Shown: positions 13,713 to 21,298 of the stretch, piece by piece
Layout: the number at the start of each line of letters is the position of its first letter
Position numbering within the stretch: the stretch's first letter is position 1
Origin: UBA668 sp039796575
GTDB lineage: Bacteria > Actinomycetota > Acidimicrobiia > Acidimicrobiales > Ilumatobacteraceae
Assembly: GCA_039796575.1 (NCBI GenBank)
Contig: JBDKJP010000028.1
Coordinates: 1-21,298 of the forward strand
DNA length: 21,298 bases
Direction: 5' to 3'
Notes under the pieces: model-generated
What the model was told of the DNA's origin: nothing
What the model saw: only the letters and a program-made list of their open reading frames with translations
The model's database searches: none
Program-made: the position numbers and the translations under genes

Positions 13713-14279
13713 ATGACGAGCAACGAAGCAGCGACGAAGTGGCGCATCCGTGCGGCATCCACCCTCGTGATTGCCGCTGCAGGCGTCCTGGGAGTGGGAG
13801 CCCTGGCCGCCTGCAGCGTGCTCGGTCAGCCGGTCGTGGTCGAGGACACCGACGACGTGGTGGCCGCGGCGGGCTGGACGCGTGTGGTGACCACCGAGCA
13901 CTACCTCGTGGTGGTGAACGTGCTGCCGGGCGAGGCGATGTTCACGCATTCGGAGCAGGTGCAGCACCATCCCACCGAGGGCGAGCTCATCCTCTCGGGC
14001 TCGGGTGAGGCGCTCGGGCCGACCTCGCGTCACGTCGAGGCGCACATCTACGACCGGGCCACGGGTCTGGCCACCACCGACGTCGTGCCCACCATCACGC
14101 TGCTCAACCGCACCACGGGTGGGCGCGTCGAGGTGGAGCCGACGCTCATGCAGGACGTCAACATCGGTCCGCTCGACCGGCACTTCGGCAACAACGTGGC
14201 CGTCGCGTCGGACAGCGATCTCGAGATCACCGTGGTGATCGGCGACGAGGAGGTGACGGTCGATGGCCACCTCGACTGA
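13713..14279 (+). CDS. putative lipoprotein, 188 aa
   Basis: The start has a Shine-Dalgarno-like AAGGGGG 6 bases upstream. The N-terminus has a basic stretch (KWRIR), a hydrophobic core (STLVIAAAGVLGVGA) and a lipobox LAAC with Cys34, predicting signal peptidase II processing and anchoring to the outer face of the membrane. The remainder is a beta-rich domain. 'HVEAHIYDRATG' and 'DRHFGNNVAVASDSDLEITV' recall P19/FtrA-like periplasmic metal-binding immunoglobulin-type proteins, a tentative resemblance; several His residues (around 75-85) could bind metal. The gene overlaps the downstream diguanylate cyclase gene by 17 bp, so the two are translationally linked. The lipoprotein may serve as an external sensor partner for the cyclase, which is inference from this coupling. 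Confidence 0.7.
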   Translation: MTSNEAATKWRIRAASTLVIAAAGVLGVGALAACSVLGQPVVVEDTDDVVAAAGWTRVVTTEHYLVVVNVLPGEAMFTHSEQVQHHPTEGELILSGSGEALGPTSRHVEAHIYDRATGLATTDVVPTITLLNRTTGGRVEVEPTLMQDVNIGPLDRHFGNNVAVASDSDLEITVVIGDEEVTVDGHLD

Positions 14280-16170
14280 GTCGCGAACGTTCCGTCAGCG
14301 CGTCGCCGACGTGCCCGTGGGCAAGAAGCTGTTCACCGGCTTCGCGGCGCTCACGTTGGTGCTGATGCTCGTGGTGATGTGCCTGTTCCTCACGGTGTCG
14401 CGCCTCGGCGATGCGAACGCGGCCATCGTCGACGTCGCGTCGCGGCGCAGCGAGACGGCCGACCATCTGCGGTTCAGCGCGGCCGATCTGCGCGCGACGC
14501 AGCAGGCGTACCTGTTGGGTGGTGGCGTCGGTCGTTCGGAGTTCGATCAGGCGGCGACGCGGCTCGAGGCGACGCTCGACCTGATGCGCACGCTCATCGA
14601 CGACCCGGTGGAGGAGACGCTGGTCCGCAAGATCGCGACCGGCTACCAGACGTTCCTGGCCACCGACCAGATGATCTGGGACGCATTGCAGCAGGGCGAT
14701 TTCGAGCTGGCCCGCAACCTCACGCTCGGGGCCGAGAGCCTGGCATTCGGCTTCATGGCCGAGGACGCCGAGAAGCTGGCCGCGCGGTCCGACGAGGACC
14801 GGCTGGCGGCCGAGGCGGCGTTCGACCGCACGTCGTCGCGTGCCCGCAACTTCGGTGTGGCGCTGGCGGTGCTGGCGTTGGCCGTGATGCTGCTGGCGAG
14901 CTGGCTGATCACCCGGCTCATCCGCAACCCGTTGCACCGTGTGCAGGTGGCCGCTGAGCGCGCCGCCTGGGGTGACCTGTCGGCGGAGGCCGACGTCGAC
15001 AGCGACGACGAGACCGGACGCCTCGCGAAGGCGTTCAACTCGATGCTCGGGAGCCTGCGCCAGCGCGAGGAGTTGCTGCTCGCCGACCATCGTCGCCAGG
15101 AGCTGCAGACCCGTGTGTACCGCGCGCTCGAGATGAGCGACGACGAACCGGCGGCGCTCGACGTGGTGGGCCGCACGCTGGGCGAGCTCGCGCCGAACCG
15201 GCCGGCCGAGCTGCTGCTCGCCGACAACAGCAAGGCGAACCTCGAGCAGGCCGTCGTGGCCGGCCCGGTGCCCGACGGCCCGGGTTGCCCGGTCACGTCG
15301 CCGTTCTCGTGTGTGGCGGTGCGTGGCGGTGCGCCGGTGACGTTCGAGTCGAGCAACGACATCGATGCGTGCCCGCATCTGCGCGACCGCGGTGGCGAGC
15401 CGTGCTCGGCGGTGTGCGTGCCGGTGACGTTCATGGGTCGGGCGATGGGTGTGCTCCATGCCACCGGGGCCGATGGTGTGCCGCCCGACGCGGCGGAGGT
15501 GGAGGCGCTGGGCTCGCTGTCGGCGCAGGCCGGTGCGCGCATCGGCATGTTGCGCACGATGACGCGCACGTCGTTGCAGGCGGCCACCGATTCGTTGACG
15601 GGTCTGATGAACCGGCGCACGTTCCAGTCGCGCATCCGTTCGATGCGTCGTGGCGGCGTGCAGTTCTCGTTGGTGATGGCCGACCTCGATCACTTCAAGC
15701 GCCTCAACGACACCCACGGTCACGAGATGGGCGATCGTGCGCTCACGACGTTCTGCTCGGTGGCCACTGAGGCGTTGCGTGCCGGTGACCTGCTGGCTCG
15801 TTGGGGTGGCGAGGAGTTCGCCATCGCGGTCGTCGGTGTGTCGGCGTCGGAGGCGGCCGAGGTGCTCGACCGCCTGCGGGTGCAGCTCGCGGCGCGTCTC
15901 GCCACGTCCGACATCCCGGGTTTCACGGCGAGCTTCGGCGTGGTCGATTCATCGGCGTGCGAGTCGCTCGACGAGGCGGTGCGCCTGGCCGACGACGCGC
16001 TGTACGAGGCGAAGGGCGCGGGCCGCAACCAGGTGGCCATCGCCGACGTGGAGCCGGTGGCGCCGAAGGTGCTGGCGGCCCGTGCGGTGTCGCACCACGT
16101 GGCCGAACGAGCGCTGCCCACCGGCAGCGTGCTGGCCACGTTGGCCGACGACGACGACCCCCTCGACTGA
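14263..16170 (+). CDS. membrane-bound diguanylate cyclase (4HB sensor, HAMP, GAF, GGDEF)
   Basis: A 635-aa protein; GAGGAGG about 9 bases upstream sets the ATG inside the preceding gene. The architecture is: transmembrane helix 23-45; an extracytoplasmic helical-bundle region 46-195 of the chemoreceptor four-helix type; transmembrane helix 197-217; HAMP about 218-270; GAF about 285-435; GGDEF about 441-600. The catalytic loop is GGEEF (515-519) preceded by the inhibitory site RAGD (506-509) at the canonical five-residue spacing. An active, product-inhibited synthesis of cyclic di-GMP from two GTP is expected. The GAF part contains five cysteines (about 342-387, including CPH and CSAVC), which could bind metal or sense redox. 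It is likely transcribed with the lipoprotein from the FliA-like promoter, linking it to motility or surface behaviour by inference. A 40-aa unstructured tail follows the GGDEF domain. Confidence 0.92.
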   Translation: MATSTESRTFRQRVADVPVGKKLFTGFAALTLVLMLVVMCLFLTVSRLGDANAAIVDVASRRSETADHLRFSAADLRATQQAYLLGGGVGRSEFDQAATRLEATLDLMRTLIDDPVEETLVRKIATGYQTFLATDQMIWDALQQGDFELARNLTLGAESLAFGFMAEDAEKLAARSDEDRLAAEAAFDRTSSRARNFGVALAVLALAVMLLASWLITRLIRNPLHRVQVAAERAAWGDLSAEADVDSDDETGRLAKAFNSMLGSLRQREELLLADHRRQELQTRVYRALEMSDDEPAALDVVGRTLGELAPNRPAELLLADNSKANLEQAVVAGPVPDGPGCPVTSPFSCVAVRGGAPVTFESSNDIDACPHLRDRGGEPCSAVCVPVTFMGRAMGVLHATGADGVPPDAAEVEALGSLSAQAGARIGMLRTMTRTSLQAATDSLTGLMNRRTFQSRIRSMRRGGVQFSLVMADLDHFKRLNDTHGHEMGDRALTTFCSVATEALRAGDLLARWGGEEFAIAVVGVSASEAAEVLDRLRVQLAARLATSDIPGFTASFGVVDSSACESLDEAVRLADDALYEAKGAGRNQVAIADVEPVAPKVLAARAVSHHVAERALPTGSVLATLADDDDPLD

Positions 16171-16191
16171 CGCACGCCGCGCCGGTGGGCG

Positions 16192-17814
16192 CTACGCCGC
16201 GGTGGCGAGGTGGCCGTGGACCACGGCGTGCACCTCGCCCAGGCTGCGCGGGTGCCCGGTGACGGCGGCGAGGAAGTCGTCGCGGTCGATGGCGAGCAGT
16301 TGCGCGTTCGTGGTGGGCACCACGGTGGCGGTGCGCGGGATGTCGCGCAGCAGTGCGATCTCGCCGAACGACTGGCCGGCGGTGAGCGTGCCGCGCAGTT
16401 GGCCGTCGATGCGCACGTCGAGCTCGCCGTCGACCACGAGGTAGTAGCGGTCGCCGAGGTCGCCCTGGCGGATCACGGGCACGCCGGCCGGTGCGGCGAC
16501 GGCGACGGCGTCGCGGGCGAGGCGTTCGATCACCGGGGCGGGCAGCGGTGCGAACACCGGGTCGACGAGCAGGCGGTCGACGACGTCGGCGGGTGCTTCG
16601 ACCTGCTCCTCGCCGAGGTGGCGCAGCACGAGGACGCCCGACAGTACGAGGACGAGGACGGTGCCGCCCATCACGGTCAGCGCGCTCGAGAGTGACATCA
16701 CGTCGATGAGGACGGCCACGAGGATGGAGCCGGTGGCGAGGGCGCCGGCGTGCACCGACTCGGCGATGCCGAACACGCGCGACATCACGTCCATCGGTGC
16801 TCGGCGTTGGAGGGCGATGACGGCGGCGAGGCCGAGCAGCCCTTCGCCCATCCCTTCGAGCACGAACAGCGCGGTGGCCACGCCGATCGACCGTGCGAAG
16901 GCCAGGCCCGCGAATGCCGTGGCCATCGCAACGGCCGCCCACAGGATGGGCACGCTCGCGCGGGGTGAACGCAGCACCTTCGCTGCGACGGTCGCGGCGA
17001 GCACGGCACCGAAGCCGGACGCCGCGTTGAGGATGCTCGACTGACCGCCGCCGCCACCGAGGCGGAGGTCGCTGAACGTGACGAACAGGACGTCGGTGGT
17101 GCCGGCGACGAGGGCGACGCAGGCGGTGAAGAACACGAGCACCGCCACGTGGGGCGAGCGGCGCAGCGCCACGAACCCGCCGCAGGCCTGGCGCACCACT
17201 TCGCGTGCATCGATGGCCGGGCGGGGGAGGGCGTCGGCCGGGGTGAGTGCCGCCATGACGGTGGCGAACAGGGTGCCGAGCATCGCGAGAGCGAACACCT
17301 CGGCGGGGGAGGCGAGCACCATCACGACGCCGGCGAGCAGCGGGCCCATCAGCAGCGCGGTCTGGTCGACGAGGCCGGTGAGTGCGTTCGCGGCGACGAA
17401 CTCGCGGGGCGAGTGGGTGATGGCGGGCAGCATCGACACCATCAGCGGACGGCAGAACGTGACGGCGGTGGAGAACAGGGTGGCGGCGGCGTAGACGGCG
17501 AGCGCGCTGCCGGCCCACGCGGCCATCGCGGTGGCGCCGTAGGCCACCACCTGCACGGCGTAGCCGACGGCCATCGCGCGCTGTGGTGGGTAGCGGTCGC
17601 CGGCGTACGCGGCGAACGGGGCGAGCACCGCGCCGGGCAGCAGGAGCACGAGGGCGACGATGCCCACTTCCTTCGCGCCGCCCCGCTGTTGGGCGAACAC
17701 GAACACGGCGAGCCAGGTGGAGTAGGTGGCGAGGCCGAACGCGAAGTAGGCGAGCAGGTGCCGACGCAGTTCGGGGCTCCGAGCTGCGCGGAGCAGGGCG
17801 AAGCGGGCGGGCAT
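16192..17814 (-). CDS. MFS transporter with C-terminal cyclic nucleotide-binding domain
   Basis: A 540-aa protein from the ATG at 17814; a GTG at 17829 would add five residues. I prefer the ATG because CACGAT lies 6 bases upstream, as at other leaderless starts here. Residues 1-400 contain about 12 hydrophobic helices of the major facilitator fold, with 'AGDRYPPQRAMAVGY' as the cytoplasmic loop 2-3 motif. Residues about 415-530 are a cNMP-binding (CAP-effector) domain: 'VIRQGDLGDRYYLVVDGELD' and the phosphate-binding cassette 'GQSFGEIALLRDIPRTATV'. This suggests transport or assembly controlled by cAMP/cGMP or a similar ligand. The substrate is unknown. It is convergent with the diguanylate cyclase gene, with only 21 bp between stops and no obvious terminator. 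Confidence 0.88.
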   Translation of the reverse strand: MPARFALLRAARSPELRRHLLAYFAFGLATYSTWLAVFVFAQQRGGAKEVGIVALVLLLPGAVLAPFAAYAGDRYPPQRAMAVGYAVQVVAYGATAMAAWAGSALAVYAAATLFSTAVTFCRPLMVSMLPAITHSPREFVAANALTGLVDQTALLMGPLLAGVVMVLASPAEVFALAMLGTLFATVMAALTPADALPRPAIDAREVVRQACGGFVALRRSPHVAVLVFFTACVALVAGTTDVLFVTFSDLRLGGGGGQSSILNAASGFGAVLAATVAAKVLRSPRASVPILWAAVAMATAFAGLAFARSIGVATALFVLEGMGEGLLGLAAVIALQRRAPMDVMSRVFGIAESVHAGALATGSILVAVLIDVMSLSSALTVMGGTVLVLVLSGVLVLRHLGEEQVEAPADVVDRLLVDPVFAPLPAPVIERLARDAVAVAAPAGVPVIRQGDLGDRYYLVVDGELDVRIDGQLRGTLTAGQSFGEIALLRDIPRTATVVPTTNAQLLAIDRDDFLAAVTGHPRSLGEVHAVVHGHLATAA

Positions 17815-17826
17815 GGGGCGATCGTG
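17815..17826 (-). promoter_or_regulatory. candidate -10 box and leaderless start of MFS gene
   Basis: On the minus strand CACGAT (17826-17821) ends 6 bases before the ATG at 17814. No Shine-Dalgarno is visible. Confidence 0.3.
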
Positions 17827-17890
17827 CACGAGTGGCTGAACCGGTTCCGCCAGCCAGCCGACAGTGCGCGACGGAAGCCGCGCGGCCGTC

Positions 17891-17923
17891 TAGCGTTCCG
17901 GAGAAACCATTCAGGAGGGGACA
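17891..17923 (+). promoter_or_regulatory. promoter -10 and strong RBS of DUF805 gene
   Basis: TAGCGT (17891-17896) is a plausible -10 box, and AGGAGGGG (17913-17920) a very strong Shine-Dalgarno 3 bases before the ATG. This contrasts with the leaderless starts elsewhere. The 109 bp between the MFS start and this gene form a divergent promoter region. Confidence 0.5.
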
Positions 17924-18286
17924 ATGGATCTGGTCGGGTATTGGAAGAAGTGCGTGATGGAGAACTACGCGAACTTCAGCGGGCGTGCGCGCCGCGCGGA
18001 GTACTGGTCGTTCTGGCTGGCGAACGTCATCGTCCTGGCGATTCTGTTCGCGTTGACGCGCGTGTCTGGCCTGTTCTTCATCCTCTACCTGCTGTACGGC
18101 ATTGCCCTGATCGTCCCGGGTATCGCGGCTGGTGTCCGCCGTCTGCACGACACGGGCAAGAGCGGCTGGATGCTGTTGATCAGTTTCATCCCGCTCGTCG
18201 GCGCCATCATCCTGCTCGTGTTCCTGTTCACCGACAGCACGAAGGGCAGCAACCAGTACGGCGTGTCGGAGAAGTACCCGGCGTGA
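17924..18286 (+). CDS. DUF805 family membrane protein
   Basis: A 120-aa protein of typical family length (YhaH/YhaI-like in E. coli). The N-terminal 'YWKKCVMENYANFSGRARRA' followed by 'EYW' is the DUF805 signature. Three to four membrane helices follow (about 29-45, 49-70, 86-104), with the conserved loop 'GVRRLHDTGKSGW' between them. It ends 'NQYGVSEKYP', typical of the family. It resides in the cytoplasmic membrane; function is not established. Its TGA overlaps the GTG start of the guanine deaminase gene (GTGA at 18283-18286), so the two form an operon with coupled translation. Confidence 0.92.
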   Translation: MDLVGYWKKCVMENYANFSGRARRAEYWSFWLANVIVLAILFALTRVSGLFFILYLLYGIALIVPGIAAGVRRLHDTGKSGWMLLISFIPLVGAIILLVFLFTDSTKGSNQYGVSEKYPA

Positions 18287-19551
18287 CCGTCGCGGTCGTC
18301 GGCACGGTGCTGCAGGCGCCGTCCGCCGATCGCTTGGAGGTGTTGCGTGACGTGGTGGTGTCGGTCGACGGCACCGGCACGATCACGAGTGTGCATCCGG
18401 CCGTCTCACCTGCAGGTGAGGCGGCCGTTGCCGTTGCGGACGAGGTGCATCGGTTGTCGTCGTGGCAGCGGTTGCTGCCGGGGTTGGTCGATCTGCACAT
18501 CCATGCGCCGCAGTGGCCGCAGTTGGGCACGGGGCTCGACCTGCCGCTCGAGCAGTGGCTGTTCGAGCACACGTTCCCGTTGGAGTCGAGGTATGCGGAC
18601 CTCGGGTTCGCCCGTGACGTGTGGGCGCACATGGTGCCGTCGCTGTTGGCGCACGGCACCACGACGGCGGTGTACTTCTCGTCGGTGCACGAGACGGCGA
18701 CACTGGCGTTGGCCGAGCAGTGCATGCGCAGCGGGCAGCGGGCGTACGTGGGTCGGGTGGCGATGGACCACGACGTGCCCGACTACTACTGCGACGCGTC
18801 GGCGGCCGAGGGGGTGGCGGCGTCGCGTCGTTCGGTCGACGACATCCGTGCGTTGGGCAGTGCGCTGGTGCAGCCGATCATCACGCCGCGCTTCGTGCCG
18901 GCGTGCAGCGACGCGCTGTTGCGCGGGTTGGGTGCGTTGGCCGACGAGACGGGTGCGTTGGTGCAGACCCACTGTTCGGAGAGCGTGTGGGAGCACGGCG
19001 CGGTGCTCGAGCGGTACGGCCACAGCGACACCGTCGCGTTGCAGACGATGGGCTTGTTGCGCGCCGGCACGGTGCTCGCGCACGGCAACCATCTCGGTGA
19101 CGACGATCTGCCGCTCATCCGTGCCGCCGGTGCGGGGGTGGCGCACTGCCCGCTCAGCAACACGTACTTCGCGAACGGCACGTTCCCCACTCGCCGGGTG
19201 CTCGACGCCGGGGTGAAGGTGGGGATGGGCACCGACATCGCGGGTGGTGCCGAGCCCGGCCTGCTGCATCAGTGCGCGTTGGCGGTCGACGTGTCGCGGT
19301 CGGCCGAGCCGATCGATGCGGTGACGGCGTTCCATCTCGGCACGGTGGGCGGTGCCGACGTGCTCGGCGCCCCGGTCGGGTTGCTGGCGGTGGGCCGTCA
19401 GTTCGATGCGATCGTGGTCGACGTCGACGGTCCGGTGCTGCGCTCGTGGGACGGCATCGACGACGAGGCCCGGGTGTTCGAGAAGATCGTACGGCTGGCT
19501 CGGCCGACGGACATCAGCCAGGTGTGGGTGGCGGGCCGTCCGAGGGCCTAG
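18283..19551 (+). CDS. guaD: guanine deaminase
   Basis: A 422-aa protein starting at GTG 18283 with GGAGAA about 8 bases upstream. Longer in-frame extensions lie under the DUF805 gene and lack coding character. It is a metal-dependent amidohydrolase: 'PGLVDLHIHAPQWPQLG' holds the HxH zinc ligands (H72, H74) and the guanine-deaminase-specific HAPQ motif; 'QTHCSES' gives H230, 'LAHGNHL' H267, and 'GMGTDIAGG' D318. It converts guanine to xanthine and ammonia in purine catabolism and salvage, in the cytoplasm. Coupling to a DUF805 membrane protein is noted, but no xanthine dehydrogenase or purine permease gene is adjacent. All metal ligands are present, so it should be active. Another purine or pterin deaminase of the same family is the main alternative. 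Confidence 0.9.
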   Translation: MTVAVVGTVLQAPSADRLEVLRDVVVSVDGTGTITSVHPAVSPAGEAAVAVADEVHRLSSWQRLLPGLVDLHIHAPQWPQLGTGLDLPLEQWLFEHTFPLESRYADLGFARDVWAHMVPSLLAHGTTTAVYFSSVHETATLALAEQCMRSGQRAYVGRVAMDHDVPDYYCDASAAEGVAASRRSVDDIRALGSALVQPIITPRFVPACSDALLRGLGALADETGALVQTHCSESVWEHGAVLERYGHSDTVALQTMGLLRAGTVLAHGNHLGDDDLPLIRAAGAGVAHCPLSNTYFANGTFPTRRVLDAGVKVGMGTDIAGGAEPGLLHQCALAVDVSRSAEPIDAVTAFHLGTVGGADVLGAPVGLLAVGRQFDAIVVDVDGPVLRSWDGIDDEARVFEKIVRLARPTDISQVWVAGRPRA

Positions 19552-19562
19552 TCGAGAAGGGC

Positions 19563-19599
19563 TACTCTGCGTGTGGGCACGAGCACGGGGAGTCGACGC
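19563..19599 (+). promoter_or_regulatory. promoter -10 and RBS of secreted nuclease-like gene
   Basis: TACTCT (19563-19568) is a -10-like hexamer, and ACGGGGAG (19585-19592) a Shine-Dalgarno 7 bases before the ATG at 19600. They sit in the 48-bp gap after guanine deaminase, suggesting an independent transcript. Confidence 0.4.
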
Positions 19600-21298
19600 A
19601 TGCGCGGGTTGTTGTCAAGGGTTTGTCTGGCTGGAGCGTTGATGCTGCCGGTGGTGGCTGCGGCGCCACCGACGGTGGAGGCCGTGTCGGCCGACATCGT
19701 GATCGGCCAGGTCTACGGCGGCGGTGGCAACACCGGGGCGCCGTACCAGAACGACTTCATCGAGTTGTTCAACCGGGGTACGTCGACGGTGTCGCTGGTC
19801 GGTTGGTCGGTGCAGTACGCGTCGGCCACGGGCACGGGCAACTTCACGGTCGCCACGGCGCTGACCGGGTCGCTGGCCCCCGGCCAGTACCTGTTGGTGC
19901 AGCAGGGTGGCAGCGTCGCGAACGGGGTGGCGTTGCCGGCGCCCGATCTCACCGGCACGACGTTGATGAGTTCCACCGGCGGCAAGGTGGCGTTGGTGAC
20001 GCAGGCGACGGCGTTGGCGTGCAACGGCGGCAGCACGCCGTGCACGGCCGAGCAGTTGGCGTCGATCAAGGATCTCGTCGGCTACGGCACTGCGAACTTC
20101 TTCGAGGGTGCGGCCACGCCGGCGTTGTCGAACACGACGGCGGCGTTGCGGGCCAGTTGCGTCGACACCGATGACAATTCGGCCGACTTCTCGGTCGGTG
20201 CGCCGTCGCCGCGCAACACGGCCTCGCCGTTGAGCGTGTGTGCGGCGGCCGATGTGGCGCCGGCGGTGAGCGCGACATTCCCGGCGAACGGTGCGGTCGA
20301 CTTCCCGGCCAACGCGAACCTGTCGGTCACGTTCAGCGAGCCGGTGTCGGTGACCGCCGACTGGTTCACGTTGTCGTGCTCGGTGAGCGGTGCGGTCGCC
20401 GCGTCGTACAGCGGCGGTCCGACGGTGTTCACCATCGATCCGGCGGTCACGTTGACCAACGGCGAGACGTGCACGCTCACGGTGTCGGCCGCGCAGGTGA
20501 CCGACAACGACGGCATCGACCCGCCGGACAACATGGTGGCCGACTTCGTCGTCGGCTTCTCGGCGTTCGATGCGTGCACCGCGTCGTACACCCCCATCCC
20601 GAGCATCCAGGGCAGCGGTACGTCGGCGGCCATCGTCGGGCCGGTGCGGACGCAGGGTGTCGTGGTCGGCGACTTCGAGGGCAACGCCGCGGCGCAGGGC
20701 TTCTACCTGCAGGACGTGAACGGCGACGGCGATCCCGCCACGTCGGACGGCATCTTCGTGTTCACCGGCAACGCGAACCTGGTGAGCGTCGGCGAGTTGG
20801 TGACGGTGACCGGGTTCGCTCGTGAGCGCTTCAACCAGACTGCGCTCAACGCCACCAACAGCAACACCGCCGCGGTGCCCGCGGCGAACATCGTGAAGTG
20901 CGGGTTCGGGTCGGTGACACCCACGGAGGTGACGATGCCGTTCGCGTCGCTCACCGAGCCCGAGCGGTTCGAGGGCATGTCGGTGCGGTTGCCGCAGTCG
21001 CTGGTGATCGCCGAGTACTTCAACTACGACCGCTTCGGCGAGATCGTGCTCGGGTTGCCGCTCGACGGCGAGCCGCGCCCGTTCACCCCGACGGCGGTCG
21101 ACGAGCCGGGTGCCGCGGCGAACGCCCGTGCGCTGGCGAACGCGCTGCGCCGCATCACGCTCGACGACGCGCAGAGCGCGCAGAACCCGCCGACGTTGCG
21201 TCATCCGAACGGGTTGCCGTTCTCGTTGGCGAACCGCTTCCGCGGTGGCGACACGGTGACGAACACGGTCGGCGTGATGGGGTTCGACTTCAACCTCT
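19600..21298 (+). CDS. secreted multidomain nuclease-like protein (ExeM/NucH type), 3' end cut off
   Basis: 566 codons are visible, open to the window edge. The N-terminus MRGLLSRVCLAGALMLPVVA... is a Sec signal peptide, probably cleaved after about residue 31 (VEAVSA). Residues about 32-195 are a lamin-tail domain: 'IVIGQVYGGGGNTGAPYQND' followed by FIELFNRG, and 'VSLVGWSVQYASATG'. Residues about 215-320 are an Ig-like domain ('FPANGAVDFPANANLSVTFS'). Residues about 325-430 are a YhcR-type OB-fold domain ('GVVVGDFEG', 'GFYLQDVNGDGDPATSDGIF', 'VSVGELVTVTGFARE'). This order is typical of extracellular endonucleases whose endonuclease/exonuclease/phosphatase catalytic domain comes last; that part would lie outside the window, so nuclease activity is inferred from architecture. 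It would act outside the cell on DNA, for nutrient scavenging or biofilm DNA turnover. Confidence 0.85.
   Translation, partial: MRGLLSRVCLAGALMLPVVAAAPPTVEAVSADIVIGQVYGGGGNTGAPYQNDFIELFNRGTSTVSLVGWSVQYASATGTGNFTVATALTGSLAPGQYLLVQQGGSVANGVALPAPDLTGTTLMSSTGGKVALVTQATALACNGGSTPCTAEQLASIKDLVGYGTANFFEGAATPALSNTTAALRASCVDTDDNSADFSVGAPSPRNTASPLSVCAAADVAPAVSATFPANGAVDFPANANLSVTFSEPVSVTADWFTLSCSVSGAVAASYSGGPTVFTIDPAVTLTNGETCTLTVSAAQVTDNDGIDPPDNMVADFVVGFSAFDACTASYTPIPSIQGSGTSAAIVGPVRTQGVVVGDFEGNAAAQGFYLQDVNGDGDPATSDGIFVFTGNANLVSVGELVTVTGFARERFNQTALNATNSNTAAVPAANIVKCGFGSVTPTEVTMPFASLTEPERFEGMSVRLPQSLVIAEYFNYDRFGEIVLGLPLDGEPRPFTPTAVDEPGAAANARALANALRRITLDDAQSAQNPPTLRHPNGLPFSLANRFRGGDTVTNTVGVMGFDFNL

Noticed and set aside
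16171..16191. Bidirectional terminator between converging genes
   Set aside because: The 21-bp gap has no stable stem with a T-tract.
1..21298. CRISPR arrays, insertion sequences, phage or integrase genes
   Set aside because: No regularly spaced repeats, transposase or integrase motifs, or target-site duplications were seen.

Overview
The window is very GC-rich with strongly GC-biased third codon positions. Short intergenic gaps and several genes that start without a Shine-Dalgarno sequence, just downstream of a NANNNT hexamer, point to a high-GC actinobacterium. The gene set (DUF805 protein, guanine deaminase, single-chain dimethylformamidase-like protein, GAF-GGDEF cyclase, NucH/ExeM-like nuclease) is compatible with an Acidimicrobiia-type organism, but that taxon is inferred, not shown.

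Left third (about 99-6375, all minus strand). This is a compact signalling-type cluster, read right to left: a von Willebrand A protein; after a 163 bp gap a divergent ECF-like sigma factor; a 242-aa unknown protein; an ADP-ribosylglycohydrolase fused to a dual-specificity phosphatase; a 141-aa unknown protein; a 116-aa unknown protein; and a roughly 380-aa protein that vaguely recalls the YbjN/secretion-chaperone fold. Three junctions are 4-bp ATGA overlaps. Two of the genes carry single-base frame disruptions: the glycohydrolase-phosphatase near 3114-3119, and the last gene near its C-terminus around 238-262. Divergent from the cluster on the plus strand is a NERD nuclease domain fused to a UvrD-like helicase (6465-8069). 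Together this is the best candidate in the window for an uncharacterised stress-response or defence system.

Middle (8070-13646, plus strand). A 390 bp non-coding stretch is unusually rich in inverted repeats. It is followed by a polytopic membrane protein with a C-terminal PI-PLC-like phosphodiesterase domain, a single-chain N,N-dimethylformamidase-like protein, a second non-coding stretch with a 16-bp hairpin, and a monomeric sarcosine oxidase-like FAD enzyme.

Right third (13647-21298). A possible FliA (sigma-28)-type promoter precedes a small lipoprotein overlapping a membrane diguanylate cyclase (4-helix sensor, HAMP, GAF, GGDEF with I-site). Convergent to it is an MFS transporter carrying a C-terminal cyclic-nucleotide-binding domain. 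Then come a DUF805 membrane protein translationally coupled to guanine deaminase and, cut by the window end, a secreted multidomain nuclease-like protein. No tRNA, rRNA, CRISPR array, transposase or integrase was seen.
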